From an uncultured Clostridia bacterium (GTDB taxonomy: Bacteria; Bacillota; Clostridia; Lachnospirales; Lachnospiraceae): DNA of 64,000 nucleotides. Within the stretch, counting starts at the first letter, position 1. Each line of letters begins with the position of its first letter. Made by a program: the position numbers and the translations under genes. The stretch is from the NCBI GenBank assembly GCA_937895705.1, contig CALBKM010000045.1, positions 1-64,000 of the forward strand. The letters run 5' to 3'. Below are positions 52,522 through 60,303 of the stretch, piece after piece. A model generated the notes under the pieces. It was not told the origin of the DNA. It did no database searches and worked only from the letters and a program-made list of their open reading frames with translations.

Positions 52522-53469
52522 CTACTGTACTTCGTCACGAAGCTCTTTGCCGGTAATTTCAAGAAACACATCGTTTAAGGTCGGCTGCTCCGCAAACACT
52601 CTGCCAAAGGAAATCTCCGCATTGTTTAAATACTCCAGCACATGCAGTACGTTATGTCTTCCGCCGTTACACTTAATGGTAGCCATACCATCGATATACT
52701 CCACAGAGATTACATGGGAAAGCTTCTCTAACCCGAACATTGCCTCGCTGGTCAGTTCCGGCACCTCCACCCGGATGGTTTCACCGGTCTGAATCATACT
52801 CTTAAGCTCATCCTTCGTACCGGTTGCCACCAACTGCCCCTTATCGATAATAGCAATTCTGGAACAAAGCTGCTCCACTTCTTCCATGTAGTGGGAGGTG
52901 TAGATTACCGTCGCTCCCTGGCGGTTCAACTCCTTAATACCCTCTAAGATTTTGTTCCGGCTCTGTGGATCAATGGCCACCGTCGGCTCATCAAAAATAA
53001 TCAGTTCCGGCTTATGTGCGATACCACAGGCGATATTCAAACGACGGAGAAGACCACCGGACAACTTCTTCGGATAAAACTTTGTGAAATCTTCCAATCC
53101 TACAAAGGTAATTGCCTCCTGCACCAGCGCCTTTCTTTTTTCCTTATCCTTTACATACAAGCTGCAAAAGTAATCGATATTCTCATACACCGTCAATTCA
53201 TCAAATACTGCTACGTTCTGCAATACTATACCGATGCGTCCCTTCACGGAATAATTATCCGCCCGCATCTTCTCACCGAACACGGTAATCTCTCCCTTAT
53301 CATAATCTGTCAGGGAAAGCAGGCAATTAATAATGGTAGATTTTCCGCTGCCGTTAGGGCCCAACAATCCGAAGATTTCACCCTTTTCAATGGACAGATT
53401 CATGTGGTCCACCGCCACCAGTTCCTTATACCGTTTTACCAGATTCTCGATTTTAACTACTGTATTCAT
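52522..53469 (-). CDS. ABC transporter ATP-binding protein (drug-export type)
   Basis: The 315-residue ATPase has Walker A GLLGPNGSGKST near residue 42, signature KLSGGLLRRLN (a variant of LSGGQ), Walker B LIIFDEPTVAID and switch His in YTSHYMEEVE. A C-terminal ~90-residue extension is typical of the DrrA/CcmA-like export family. It powers the two permeases encoded downstream. The start is the ATG at 53469 (AAAGGAGACACT); a longer frame has 8 more codons. Divergent from a sensor kinase that likely controls it. Confidence 0.92.
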   Translation of the reverse strand: MNTVVKIENLVKRYKELVAVDHMNLSIEKGEIFGLLGPNGSGKSTIINCLLSLTDYDKGEITVFGEKMRADNYSVKGRIGIVLQNVAVFDELTVYENIDYFCSLYVKDKEKRKALVQEAITFVGLEDFTKFYPKKLSGGLLRRLNIACGIAHKPELIIFDEPTVAIDPQSRNKILEGIKELNRQGATVIYTSHYMEEVEQLCSRIAIIDKGQLVATGTKDELKSMIQTGETIRVEVPELTSEAMFGLEKLSHVISVEYIDGMATIKCNGGRHNVLHVLEYLNNAEISFGRVFAEQPTLNDVFLEITGKELRDEVQ

Positions 53470-53514
53470 AGTGTCTCCTTTCGCTTCAAACACGGTTTCG
53501 CATCTTATGCCCCT

Positions 53515-53543
53515 ATCATACCAAAGACAAAACTCACATTCCA
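53515..53543 (-). promoter_or_regulatory. Promoter of the ABC-2 exporter operon
   Basis: On the minus strand, TGGAAT (53538-53543), 17 bp, TATGAT (53515-53520). The -35 is poor, and a paired operator abuts it, as expected for an activated promoter. Confidence 0.55.
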
Positions 53544-53544
53544 G

Positions 53545-53579
53545 TGTCGTTTGTCAGAAAGAGAAAGTGACAAATGTCA
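53545..53579. promoter_or_regulatory. Inverted-repeat operator between exporter and two-component genes
   Basis: Two 12-bp half-sites face each other: TGTCGTTTGTCA (53545-53556) and TGACAAATGTCA (53568-53579), separated by 11 bp. On one strand both read TGACAAAYGWCA. The site lies just upstream of the exporter -35 and about 12 bp upstream of the kinase -35 region. It is the probable binding site of the NarL-type regulator encoded at 54906. Confidence 0.6.
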
Positions 53580-53591
53580 TCGGTTTTTGGC

Positions 53592-53620
53592 TTTTCATTC
53601 CCGAAAATATGTGGTACACT
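53592..53620 (+). promoter_or_regulatory. Probable promoter of the sensor kinase gene
   Basis: TTTTCA (53592-53597), 17 bp, TACACT (53615-53620) preceded by TGG. The ~150-nt leader to the start codon at 53770 holds no gene. Confidence 0.45.
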
Positions 53621-53769
53621 TAGTTTGGAATTTAGCTATATCTTATGTGCACATACTTAGGAGCGTTGCGCTGAGCAAAAACGGAATATTTTCACGCATA
53701 AACGTCATACGAAAGCTCCGCAAAATCGTAAGAAATGCACCTCGCCCGAAAAAGAAAGGAGGGACACTC

Positions 53770-54834
53770 ATGAGAGGAATCGTTGATAAACTGGTACTTT
53801 TGTTCTTCGGTCTTGTACTTCTGTTAACCACAGACCCGACCATCACACCGATTATCCTCCTGCTCTGCGTGTTCATTGCCCTTACGGTAGACGAACTTGT
53901 TTCCTCTCTGCCCTTTTCCTACGGCCTGTTCGGTCTGGGTGTACTCCTCAGTATCTTTTTCCCGGATTTATTGTTTTTTCTTCCGGTGCTTTGTTACCCG
54001 CTCTGTGTGAAGCGCCCCACGCCGGTACTGCTTATTTCTTTGTTACCGGTGATTCGTTCCTTCTTTACCTTTGATACAATTGCTACCGTTTTTTTGGTTT
54101 TATTTTTACTCGGTGTGACACTGCTCCTTTCCTACCGGGAACGTCAACTTAGCAGGGCTGCTTCGGATCTGATAAAGCTACGAGACACCGATACAGAGGA
54201 AAAACTTTCCCTACAGGAAAAGGCACAGACCCTGATGGAGAATCAAGACGCCGGGATTAAAATCGCCACTCTGCAGGAACGTACCCGGATTGCAAGAGAG
54301 ATCCACGATAACGTAGGTCATTTACTGTCCCGCTCCATCCTCCAGGTAGGTGCCATGCTGACCGTAAAAAAAGATGATGAGTCCCTATTGTTACTGAAAG
54401 AAAGTCTGGATGCCGCCATGCAGGGAATCCGCAGCAGCGTTCATGATTTGCGGGATGATGCTTTGGATTTGGAAACCTCCGCACGACAGCTTCTGGCAGA
54501 CTATACGTCCTATCGGACCTACTTCGAATATGACATCGCACCGGAGCTTCCGGTAGCGATTACCTACTGCTTTCTTACCATTATGAAAGAAGCAATGGCC
54601 AATATTACAAAACACAGCAATGCGGACACCATCCGCATCAGCATGAAAGAATATACATCCCTGTACCAACTCTCCATCGGAGATAACGGTACCGACATCC
54701 GGATTCCGGACGAAAACACCGGTATGGGCCTTGAAAATATGCAGGCAAGAGTCTCTTCCCTAAAGGGAACCATTCGCTTCTCTACCCAGAACGGCTTCCA
54801 CATTTTCGTGTCCGTTCCGAAGGATCACAGCTAA
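53770..54834 (+). CDS. NarL-type sensor histidine kinase (HisKA_3)
   Basis: The protein has 354 residues. About four or five short transmembrane helices fill residues 5-125, with little extracellular sequence, so it senses the membrane or a partner. A coiled coil follows (about 125-170), then HisKA_3 with REIHDNVGHLL near residue 180 and an HATPase domain with EAMANITKHSNA, GDNGTDI and GMGLENMQARV. It phosphorylates the response regulator 70 bp downstream. The ATG at 53770 has AAAGGAGGGACACTC in front; the long open frame upstream of it is non-coding leader. Confidence 0.9.
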   Translation: MRGIVDKLVLLFFGLVLLLTTDPTITPIILLLCVFIALTVDELVSSLPFSYGLFGLGVLLSIFFPDLLFFLPVLCYPLCVKRPTPVLLISLLPVIRSFFTFDTIATVFLVLFLLGVTLLLSYRERQLSRAASDLIKLRDTDTEEKLSLQEKAQTLMENQDAGIKIATLQERTRIAREIHDNVGHLLSRSILQVGAMLTVKKDDESLLLLKESLDAAMQGIRSSVHDLRDDALDLETSARQLLADYTSYRTYFEYDIAPELPVAITYCFLTIMKEAMANITKHSNADTIRISMKEYTSLYQLSIGDNGTDIRIPDENTGMGLENMQARVSSLKGTIRFSTQNGFHIFVSVPKDHS

Positions 54835-54905
54835 ACTTTGCTTCCGAATCAAAGAACACCTTGTAACCGGAGTAACTATTCAAACATTACCTTGGAGGAT
54901 TCCTT

Positions 54906-55532
54906 ATGAAAGTTTTAGTCGTAGACGATGACCGCGTAGTCGGTATTTCTTTAAAAACTATATTAGAGGCAGAACAGGACATTACCGTTCCTGCCTTAGG
55001 AAGGGACGGTGCCGAAGCAGTTACGCTTTATAAGGAACACCAACCGGACATTCTTCTGATGGACATCCGTATGGAAGGTATGAACGGTTTGGACGCCGCC
55101 ACTGCGATTTTAGCAGAGAACCCCGCCGCAAAAATTCTCTTTCTCACCACCTTTTCCGATGACGAATACATTGTCCGCGCCCTGCGCCTCGGTGCCAAAG
55201 GTTATCTCCTAAAACAGGATTTCGAAAGCATTGTTCCTGCCCTGCACGCCGTATACGGCGGACAGAATGTGTTCGGAAGCGAGGTCGTAAAAAAGATTCC
55301 GGACATTTTATCCACTCCGAAGGAGCCGAATGTGTCCGCGCTTCCGTTAAACGAAAAGGAAATTGAAATCATGAAGCTGGTAGCGGAAGGTTTAAATAAC
55401 AAGGAAATCGCACAAACTCTCTTTTTATCCGAAGGTACTGTACGGAACTATTTAAGCAGTGCCCTTGAAAAGCTGGAACTTCGTGACCGTACCCAGCTGG
55501 CCATTTATTATTATAAGCATGTGCAGTCATAA
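54906..55532 (+). CDS. NarL/LuxR-family response regulator
   Basis: The 208-residue protein has a REC domain (1-120; VDDDRVV, phospho-acceptor Asp in LLMDIRM, Lys in YLLKQD) and a LuxR-type HTH (about 145-205; LNEKEIEIMKLVAEGLNNKE and GTVRNYLSSALEKL). It is partner of the kinase upstream and probable activator of the divergent ABC-2 exporter. The start follows TTGGAGGATTCCTT. Confidence 0.93.
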   Translation: MKVLVVDDDRVVGISLKTILEAEQDITVPALGRDGAEAVTLYKEHQPDILLMDIRMEGMNGLDAATAILAENPAAKILFLTTFSDDEYIVRALRLGAKGYLLKQDFESIVPALHAVYGGQNVFGSEVVKKIPDILSTPKEPNVSALPLNEKEIEIMKLVAEGLNNKEIAQTLFLSEGTVRNYLSSALEKLELRDRTQLAIYYYKHVQS

Positions 55533-55603
55533 GCCGGTGCCTAGTTCCGCATTATGCTCCATATCGAAAAGCAAAATGACATTCCAAAGAAAGGAGACCT
55601 CAC

Positions 55604-56833
55604 ATGAAAGTTGCCGGTATTATCGTAGAATACAATCCTTTTCACAAAGGACATGAATATCACATTGCAGAAACACGTCGCGTCACCGGGGCGGATTTTG
55701 TGGTGGCGGTAATGAGCGGAAACTTTACCCAGAGAGGGATTCCGGCCTGTCTCGATAAGTTTACACGAGCGGAATGTGCCCTGGCCTGCGGCGCAGATGC
55801 GGTACTGGAGCTTCCTTTTTGTTACGCTACCGGCAGCGCAGAATACTTTGCGGAAGGTGCCGTGACGATATTGGACAAACTCGGCTGTGTGGATACTCTT
55901 TGCTTCGGTACCGAAACAGATGTCCCGATTTCTCTTTATACCGAAACCGCGACCTTTCTTTGCGAGGAACCGGCCGCCTATAAAAAGACATTACAAGAGG
56001 GGCTTCGGGCCGGACTTACCTTTCCTCAGGCACGGCTTGCAGCCGCGCGCCCGCATTTGTCCGCGGAAGCCTTGGTTCTTTTGGAATCCCCGAATGCCCT
56101 TTTGGGACTGGAATATTGTAAGGCTCTTTACCGCAGAAAAAGCGCAATCACTCCCTGTGCCATTGCACGTATAGGGTCCGGTTATCATGAAGACGCCGTC
56201 GCTTCCGAAGGTTTTTCTTCCGCCACGGCCTTACGCTCCCTGTTAACACCGGGCACCACCTTCCCGGAGGCTTTTCTTACGGAAATTCCGGAAGCTGCCG
56301 CCGCCCTTCTTGCAAAAAAGCCCTATGCACCGATCTTCGGGTCTGATTTTCTTTCCCTGTACCGCTATGCCGTGTCTCAGAAAGCAGACCGACTTCCTTC
56401 TTATGCCGACGTGTCCCCGGAACTGGCGGGGCGTCTCCGCAAACATTTTCCGGCTTGCGACTATGAGTGCTTTGTTGACCATATCAAAACAAAACAATAT
56501 ACCCGCACTCGGATCGAACGGTGTTTTCTTCATATTCTGTTTGATTTGGAACAATCCGCGCTGGAAAACTTCCGCAAAAACGAAGTCTGCTATGCTCGTA
56601 TTCTCGGTTTTAAGAAAAGCGCAACCCCTCTTTTAAAAACATGGAAAAAGACCGCCTCCTTGCCGGTCCTTACAAAGCTTGCTCAAAAAACCAGGCGTTG
56701 TACTCCCCTTGAAAACGACCTGCTTGCCTTTGATATTGCCGCCACCGACTTGTACAACCATGTGGCACATCAAAGATACGGCGTTCTTTTGCCGGATGAC
56801 TTTTCATATAATTTTACAAATGCAGGTTTCTGA
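55604..56833 (+). CDS. tmcAL: tRNA(Met) cytidine acetate ligase TmcAL
   Basis: The 409-residue protein (formerly YlbM) forms N4-acetylcytidine at the wobble position of elongator tRNA-Met, using acetate and ATP. The N-terminal nucleotidyltransferase-like domain has the HxGH motif in NPFHKGHEYH (residues 10-19), then SGNFTQRG and ADAVLELPF. The C-terminal half is the tRNA-binding region. Its start follows AAAGGAGACCTCAC. It may be transcribed from the two-component operon, since I see no terminator between them. Confidence 0.93.
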   Translation: MKVAGIIVEYNPFHKGHEYHIAETRRVTGADFVVAVMSGNFTQRGIPACLDKFTRAECALACGADAVLELPFCYATGSAEYFAEGAVTILDKLGCVDTLCFGTETDVPISLYTETATFLCEEPAAYKKTLQEGLRAGLTFPQARLAAARPHLSAEALVLLESPNALLGLEYCKALYRRKSAITPCAIARIGSGYHEDAVASEGFSSATALRSLLTPGTTFPEAFLTEIPEAAAALLAKKPYAPIFGSDFLSLYRYAVSQKADRLPSYADVSPELAGRLRKHFPACDYECFVDHIKTKQYTRTRIERCFLHILFDLEQSALENFRKNEVCYARILGFKKSATPLLKTWKKTASLPVLTKLAQKTRRCTPLENDLLAFDIAATDLYNHVAHQRYGVLLPDDFSYNFTNAGF

Positions 56834-56844
56834 GTGAGGTTTCC

Positions 56845-57801
56845 ATGGCTCTGTCCGTAAAACTTCGTCCATTTTTTATAAAAAGTGCTATGTTTCTGTT
56901 TTTGTGTTGCCTTCTGTTATTTCCCTCTACTGCCCTCTCCGGCGCCAAAAACGGACTTCTGCTCTGGTTCAACCAGGTATTGCCGAGTCTTCTCCCTTTT
57001 CTGATTTTATCCTCCCTGTTTTTATCCTCCGGCTTGTCCGACAGTCTTGCAAAACGGCTGGCACCGTTCCTCTCTCCGATCTTTCGTTGCTCTCCTTCCG
57101 GTTGTTACGCTGTTGTAATCGGTCTGCTCGCCGGTCTTCCGGTAGGTGCCAAAACCGTTGCATCCCTTGTAGAATCCGGCCGTATATCAAAAAAAGAGGG
57201 GCAGTATCTGCTCCCTCTCTGTAACAATCCAAGCCCTTTGTTTTTGTTAGGCTTTCTTTCTTCCACTGTGCTTAATCAGCCGGCCTTACGCTATCCGTTA
57301 CTTATCATTGTAACCGGTTCCTCCATTCTTGCGGCAAAACTGCTTCGTCCGCGCAAGCAGTCCCGTATCACCGGAGACACCATAACAGAAAACTCCTCTT
57401 TCCCTCATAAAAGCTTTACATTTTCCTTCCTTCTGTTAGACGCTGCCATTGAACAGGCCTTTTCCGTGCTGACCCGGGTTGGGGGGTATATTATCCTCTT
57501 TTCCGTATCCGCAAGCCTTTTGGCACAACTCCCCTTCTCTCCTTTTTTTCTCGCCTGTACCGGCTCTGTCCTTGAAATTACCACCGGGAGTGTTTCCCTT
57601 CACGCACTCCTTCTCCCTCCCCATATCTCCGTTCCTCTGATTACCGGTTTTGTGACCTTCGGAGGCTTCTCCGCTGCTGCTCAAACAAAAAGTGTGCTGG
57701 CGGGAACAAAGCTCCCGTTCGCACACTATCTTCTCACAAAGTCGGCTGCAGGTCTGTTGGCCGGACTGCTCATGGCAGGATATTTGCATATCGTTCCGTG
57801 A
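56845..57801 (+). CDS. ylbJ: Sporulation integral membrane protein YlbJ
   Basis: The 318-residue polytopic protein has about eight transmembrane segments and the nucleoside-recognition (Gate) domain pattern: NQVLPSLLPFLILSSLF, GLLAGLPVGAKTVASLVESG and CNNPSPLFLLGF. YlbJ is needed for spore cortex formation in Bacillus. It follows tmcAL after 11 bp, the same gene order as ylbM-ylbJ neighbourhoods elsewhere. It converges on a coiled-coil gene. Confidence 0.85.
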   Translation: MALSVKLRPFFIKSAMFLFLCCLLLFPSTALSGAKNGLLLWFNQVLPSLLPFLILSSLFLSSGLSDSLAKRLAPFLSPIFRCSPSGCYAVVIGLLAGLPVGAKTVASLVESGRISKKEGQYLLPLCNNPSPLFLLGFLSSTVLNQPALRYPLLIIVTGSSILAAKLLRPRKQSRITGDTITENSSFPHKSFTFSFLLLDAAIEQAFSVLTRVGGYIILFSVSASLLAQLPFSPFFLACTGSVLEITTGSVSLHALLLPPHISVPLITGFVTFGGFSAAAQTKSVLAGTKLPFAHYLLTKSAAGLLAGLLMAGYLHIVP

Positions 57802-57823
57802 ACAGCCGTCCCCTCACTGCCGC

Positions 57824-58480
57824 TTACTCTTCGTCGTCTTCAATATTTTCGAGAAATGTATTTTCGTCAAACTCAAAATCCTCGTCCTGCTCCTGAGCCG
57901 ACTGTCTCATCGGTTGTTCTTCCATCTCTTCCGGCTGTATCTCGCCGTTTAACTCTCTGCGGTTTGCCGCAACAATTTCCAGGTTCTGACGCATAGACTC
58001 CAACATTGCGTCGGAACGGTTTTTCGTAATTTCAAAAGTGGAACCGAGTAATTGCTCTACACGCCCCAGCATCTCATTGGTATAACCGAGAGCACCCTGA
58101 CGGATTTGGATTGCTTCCTCCTGCGCCTGCGCTACCAGTGCTTCCGCATGCTCCGTAGCCTGACGGACCATCTCGTTTGCCTGATAATAAGCCTGCTGGG
58201 TAATCTCGTTATCGTTTACAAGCATCTGTGCCTGAGCTCTTGCCGCCTGCTCAATTGCGGATGCCTTGTCCTCCGCATCGGCAATAATCGCATCGCGATT
58301 CGCAATCATCTTTTGGCAACGCTTAATCTCTTCCGGCACCTTTAAGCGCAACTCATCCAGCAAATCATACAACTCTTCCTTCGGAACAATTACCTTTGAA
58401 CCGGAAAAAGCAGACGACTTACAGCTTTCTACAAACTCAAAAATCTCCTCGATTAACTGTTCAATTCGTTTTGTACTCAT
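57824..58480 (-). CDS. Coiled-coil protein of the rsmD-coaD operon
   Basis: The 218-residue protein is mostly a long alpha-helical coiled coil (about 45-175) rich in Ala/Gln/Glu (AEDKASAIEQAARAQAQML, AEALVAQAQEEAIQIRQ). An acidic C-terminal tail follows. It resembles DivIVA-like or V-ATPase subunit E/H-like helical proteins often annotated only as hypothetical or ATPase. No catalytic motif is visible. It begins 2 bp after coaD ends and is the third gene of that operon. Confidence 0.75.
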   Translation of the reverse strand: MSTKRIEQLIEEIFEFVESCKSSAFSGSKVIVPKEELYDLLDELRLKVPEEIKRCQKMIANRDAIIADAEDKASAIEQAARAQAQMLVNDNEITQQAYYQANEMVRQATEHAEALVAQAQEEAIQIRQGALGYTNEMLGRVEQLLGSTFEITKNRSDAMLESMRQNLEIVAANRRELNGEIQPEEMEEQPMRQSAQEQDEDFEFDENTFLENIEDDEE

Positions 58481-58482
58481 AC

Positions 58483-58968
58483 TTACTCTCCTCGCTTCGC
58501 TTTTTTATATACATCATCCATAATACACTGCGGTACAAAATGACTGATATCCCCGCCGTATCCGGCGATTTCCCGTACAATACTGGAACTGAGATACGCA
58601 TATTCCACATTGGTAGTCAAAAACACGGTATCGATGTCCGGACGGAGTCTTTTGTTGGTCTGGGCCAGCTGTAACTCATATTCAAAGTCCGTCACCGCCC
58701 GGAGACCGCGGATGATGGTACGGGTACCGTATTCCCTCGCACAATCTACAAGCAATCCGTCAAAAGAAATAATACGAACATTCGATATTCCTTCTGTGAC
58801 ACGTTTTAACAAATCAATACGCTCTTCCGTAGAAAACATATTCTTCTTTGTGCTGTTTTTTAAAACACCGATAATCAGCTCGTCCACAATTTCCGACGCT
58901 CTTTTAATAATATCCAAGTGTCCCAATGTTACCGGGTCAAAACTTCCCGGATAAAGTCCTCTTCTCAT
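58483..58968 (-). CDS. coaD: Phosphopantetheine adenylyltransferase
   Basis: The 161-residue enzyme converts 4'-phosphopantetheine and ATP to dephospho-CoA, the penultimate CoA step. Motifs are GSFDPVTLGHLDII (HxGH-type T-x-G-H, residues 7-20) and SSSIVREIAGYGGD. Full family length. The start overlaps rsmD by 4 bp (ATGA). Confidence 0.96.
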   Translation of the reverse strand: MRRGLYPGSFDPVTLGHLDIIKRASEIVDELIIGVLKNSTKKNMFSTEERIDLLKRVTEGISNVRIISFDGLLVDCAREYGTRTIIRGLRAVTDFEYELQLAQTNKRLRPDIDTVFLTTNVEYAYLSSSIVREIAGYGGDISHFVPQCIMDDVYKKAKRGE

Positions 58969-59519
58969 AACTTCCTCTTTTCCAAAAAAATATGTTTATT
59001 GGACCCGTAACTCTTCTCCCGATATACCGAAAATCCCAACTCCCCGGCAAAGAACAAATCCGTCTGTGCGGAGCCTTCCACAACAATCTTCGTATACTCG
59101 TCCACATAAGAAGCCTTACTTAACACGGAAAGAACCTTTTCCTCCCAGCCTAAATCATAAGGCGGATCCATAAAAATCAAATCAAAGGGCGCATGTTGCA
59201 ACGTACGGAGCACAGAAAGCACTTCTCCCTGTTTTACCTGGGCTTCCGCTTCAAAACGGGTCGCCTTCAAATTGGCACGAATACAAGCAAGTGCATCTTT
59301 GTCCTGCTCTACCAAAACCGCTTCTTTTGCCCCGCGGCTTAATGCCTCGATACCGATGGCACCGCTTCCGGAAAACAAATCCAGAAAGGAAGCTCCCGGA
59401 ATATCCGGCTGTAAAATATTGAACAACGTCTCTTTAATCCGGTCCGTGGTAGGACGAACTTTATCACCCTTTACCGTGGTCAGACGAATGCTTCGTCTGG
59501 AACCCGCAATTACTCTCAT
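58965..59519 (-). CDS. rsmD: 16S rRNA (guanine(966)-N(2))-methyltransferase
   Basis: The 184-residue SAM-dependent enzyme methylates G966 of 16S rRNA. Motifs are RVIAGSRRS (N-terminus), RPTTDRIKETLFN, SAM-binding DLFSGSGAIGIEAL and catalytic MDPPYD. First gene of the rsmD-coaD-coiled-coil operon; GGAGGATGAGCC precedes the ATG. Confidence 0.95.
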   Translation of the reverse strand: MRVIAGSRRSIRLTTVKGDKVRPTTDRIKETLFNILQPDIPGASFLDLFSGSGAIGIEALSRGAKEAVLVEQDKDALACIRANLKATRFEAEAQVKQGEVLSVLRTLQHAPFDLIFMDPPYDLGWEEKVLSVLSKASYVDEYTKIVVEGSAQTDLFFAGELGFSVYREKSYGSNKHIFLEKRKL

Positions 59520-59555
59520 GGCTCATCCTCCAAATATGCGCACTTATATAAGTTT

Positions 59556-59584
59556 AGTGTATCGCATATTGCTTTGAATTGCAA
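59556..59584 (-). promoter_or_regulatory. Promoter of the rsmD-coaD operon
   Basis: On the minus strand, TTGCAA (59579-59584), 17 bp, TACACT (59556-59561), about 35 bp before the rsmD start. Confidence 0.6.
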
Positions 59585-59614
59585 CATTTTTTTCATAATT
59601 AGGACGAAAAAACT

Positions 59615-59642
59615 AGGGCCGCCACATTACTGTGACGACCCT
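59615..59642 (-). terminator. Terminator of the spore protein gene
   Basis: AGGGTCGTCAC pairs with GTGGCGGCCCT (one mismatch or wobble) on the minus strand, followed by AGTTTTTTCG. Confidence 0.8.
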
Positions 59643-59669
59643 GGTCTTACTTCGGAATCTAAGCGATTC

Positions 59670-59873
59670 TTACTTACCGGACATAGATTCTTCCTGACGC
59701 TTAATCATCTGACGAACCATCTCGCCGCCGACAGAACCGTTCTGAGCGCTGGTTAAGTCACCGTTATAACCCTGCTTTAACGGAACACCGATCTCAGATG
59801 CAACTTCCATCTTAAAACGATCCATAGCCTCTCTTGCTTCCGGAACTTCTACACGATTTCTACCTCTGGACAT
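59670..59873 (-). CDS. Alpha/beta-type small acid-soluble spore protein (SASP)
   Basis: The 67-residue DNA-binding spore protein has the family motifs KMEVASEIGVPL (containing the GPR protease site region, E-IGV) and NGDLTSAQNGSVGGEMVRQMIK. It saturates spore DNA and protects it. The start is the ATG of MSRGRNRVEV, eight bases after AGGAG, not the upstream in-frame GTG. It shows that the organism forms spores. Confidence 0.93.
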   Translation of the reverse strand: MSRGRNRVEVPEAREAMDRFKMEVASEIGVPLKQGYNGDLTSAQNGSVGGEMVRQMIKRQEESMSGK

Positions 59874-59990
59874 AGTATACACTCCTTCCTCAATTCCCGC
59901 GATGCGGGCTGTTTCAAAGTTTCGTAACCATTGACACCCGCACCGCTTTCGCTGTGTGGGTCTCTCTTGATTACGGTGTTATTATATGTC
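59874..59990 (-). promoter_or_regulatory. Folded 5' leader and -10 element of the SASP gene
   Basis: On the minus strand, TATAAT (59981-59986) precedes a ~110-nt leader with a GAAA-capped hairpin (CCCACACAGC/GCGGTGCGGG, two mismatches) and a CCCGC/GCGGG hairpin near the start codon. I could not match sigma-G consensus boxes, although a forespore promoter would be expected. Confidence 0.4.
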
Positions 59991-60015
59991 CTTCTAAAAA
60001 AAATAAACTGGAAGA

Positions 60016-60198
60016 TTAAACCGTTCTTTTTTGTTCTTTTATCATCTGGTCTTCCCGTTTTTCCTTGCGTGCTTCATCCACAATCAAAGAAATAATCCCT
60101 AAAATACAAAGCGCTCCGAAAAAAGCAAGTACACCGTCCTGAAATGCAAGCCAGAAAATAACACCGATCATGATGATTGTAAAAAGAGTTGCTGTCAT
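60016..60198 (-). CDS. 60-residue membrane protein
   Basis: A small protein with one long or two short hydrophobic segments (residues ~4-40) and a very basic/acidic C-terminal tail (DEARKEKREDQMIKEQKR). The start at 60198 has GGAGGACAATACT in front; ten extra in-frame codons lack a ribosome binding site. Function unknown. Confidence 0.6.
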   Translation of the reverse strand: MTATLFTIIMIGVIFWLAFQDGVLAFFGALCILGIISLIVDEARKEKREDQMIKEQKRTV

Positions 60199-60234
60199 AG
60201 TATTGTCCTCCGAAAAATTAATAATCAAAATTTA

Positions 60235-60269
60235 AACCCGTAACAAGGAGTGTTTCCTTATTACGGGTT
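60235..60269 (-). terminator. Terminator of the glycan-locus operon
   Basis: AACCCGTAA-AAGGA pairs with TCCTT-TTACGGGTT around a short loop; on the minus strand a TTTAAATTTTG stretch follows. It lies about 35 bp after the stop codon at 60304. Confidence 0.75.
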
Positions 60270-60303
60270 CAGTATAATTCATTCAGAGTCCAATAAAACG
60301 TAC

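Noticed and set aside
53014..53769. Long upstream extension of the sensor kinase frame
   Set aside because: It overlaps the ABC ATPase gene on the other strand and the intergenic operator; the strong AAAGGAGGG site puts the start at 53770.
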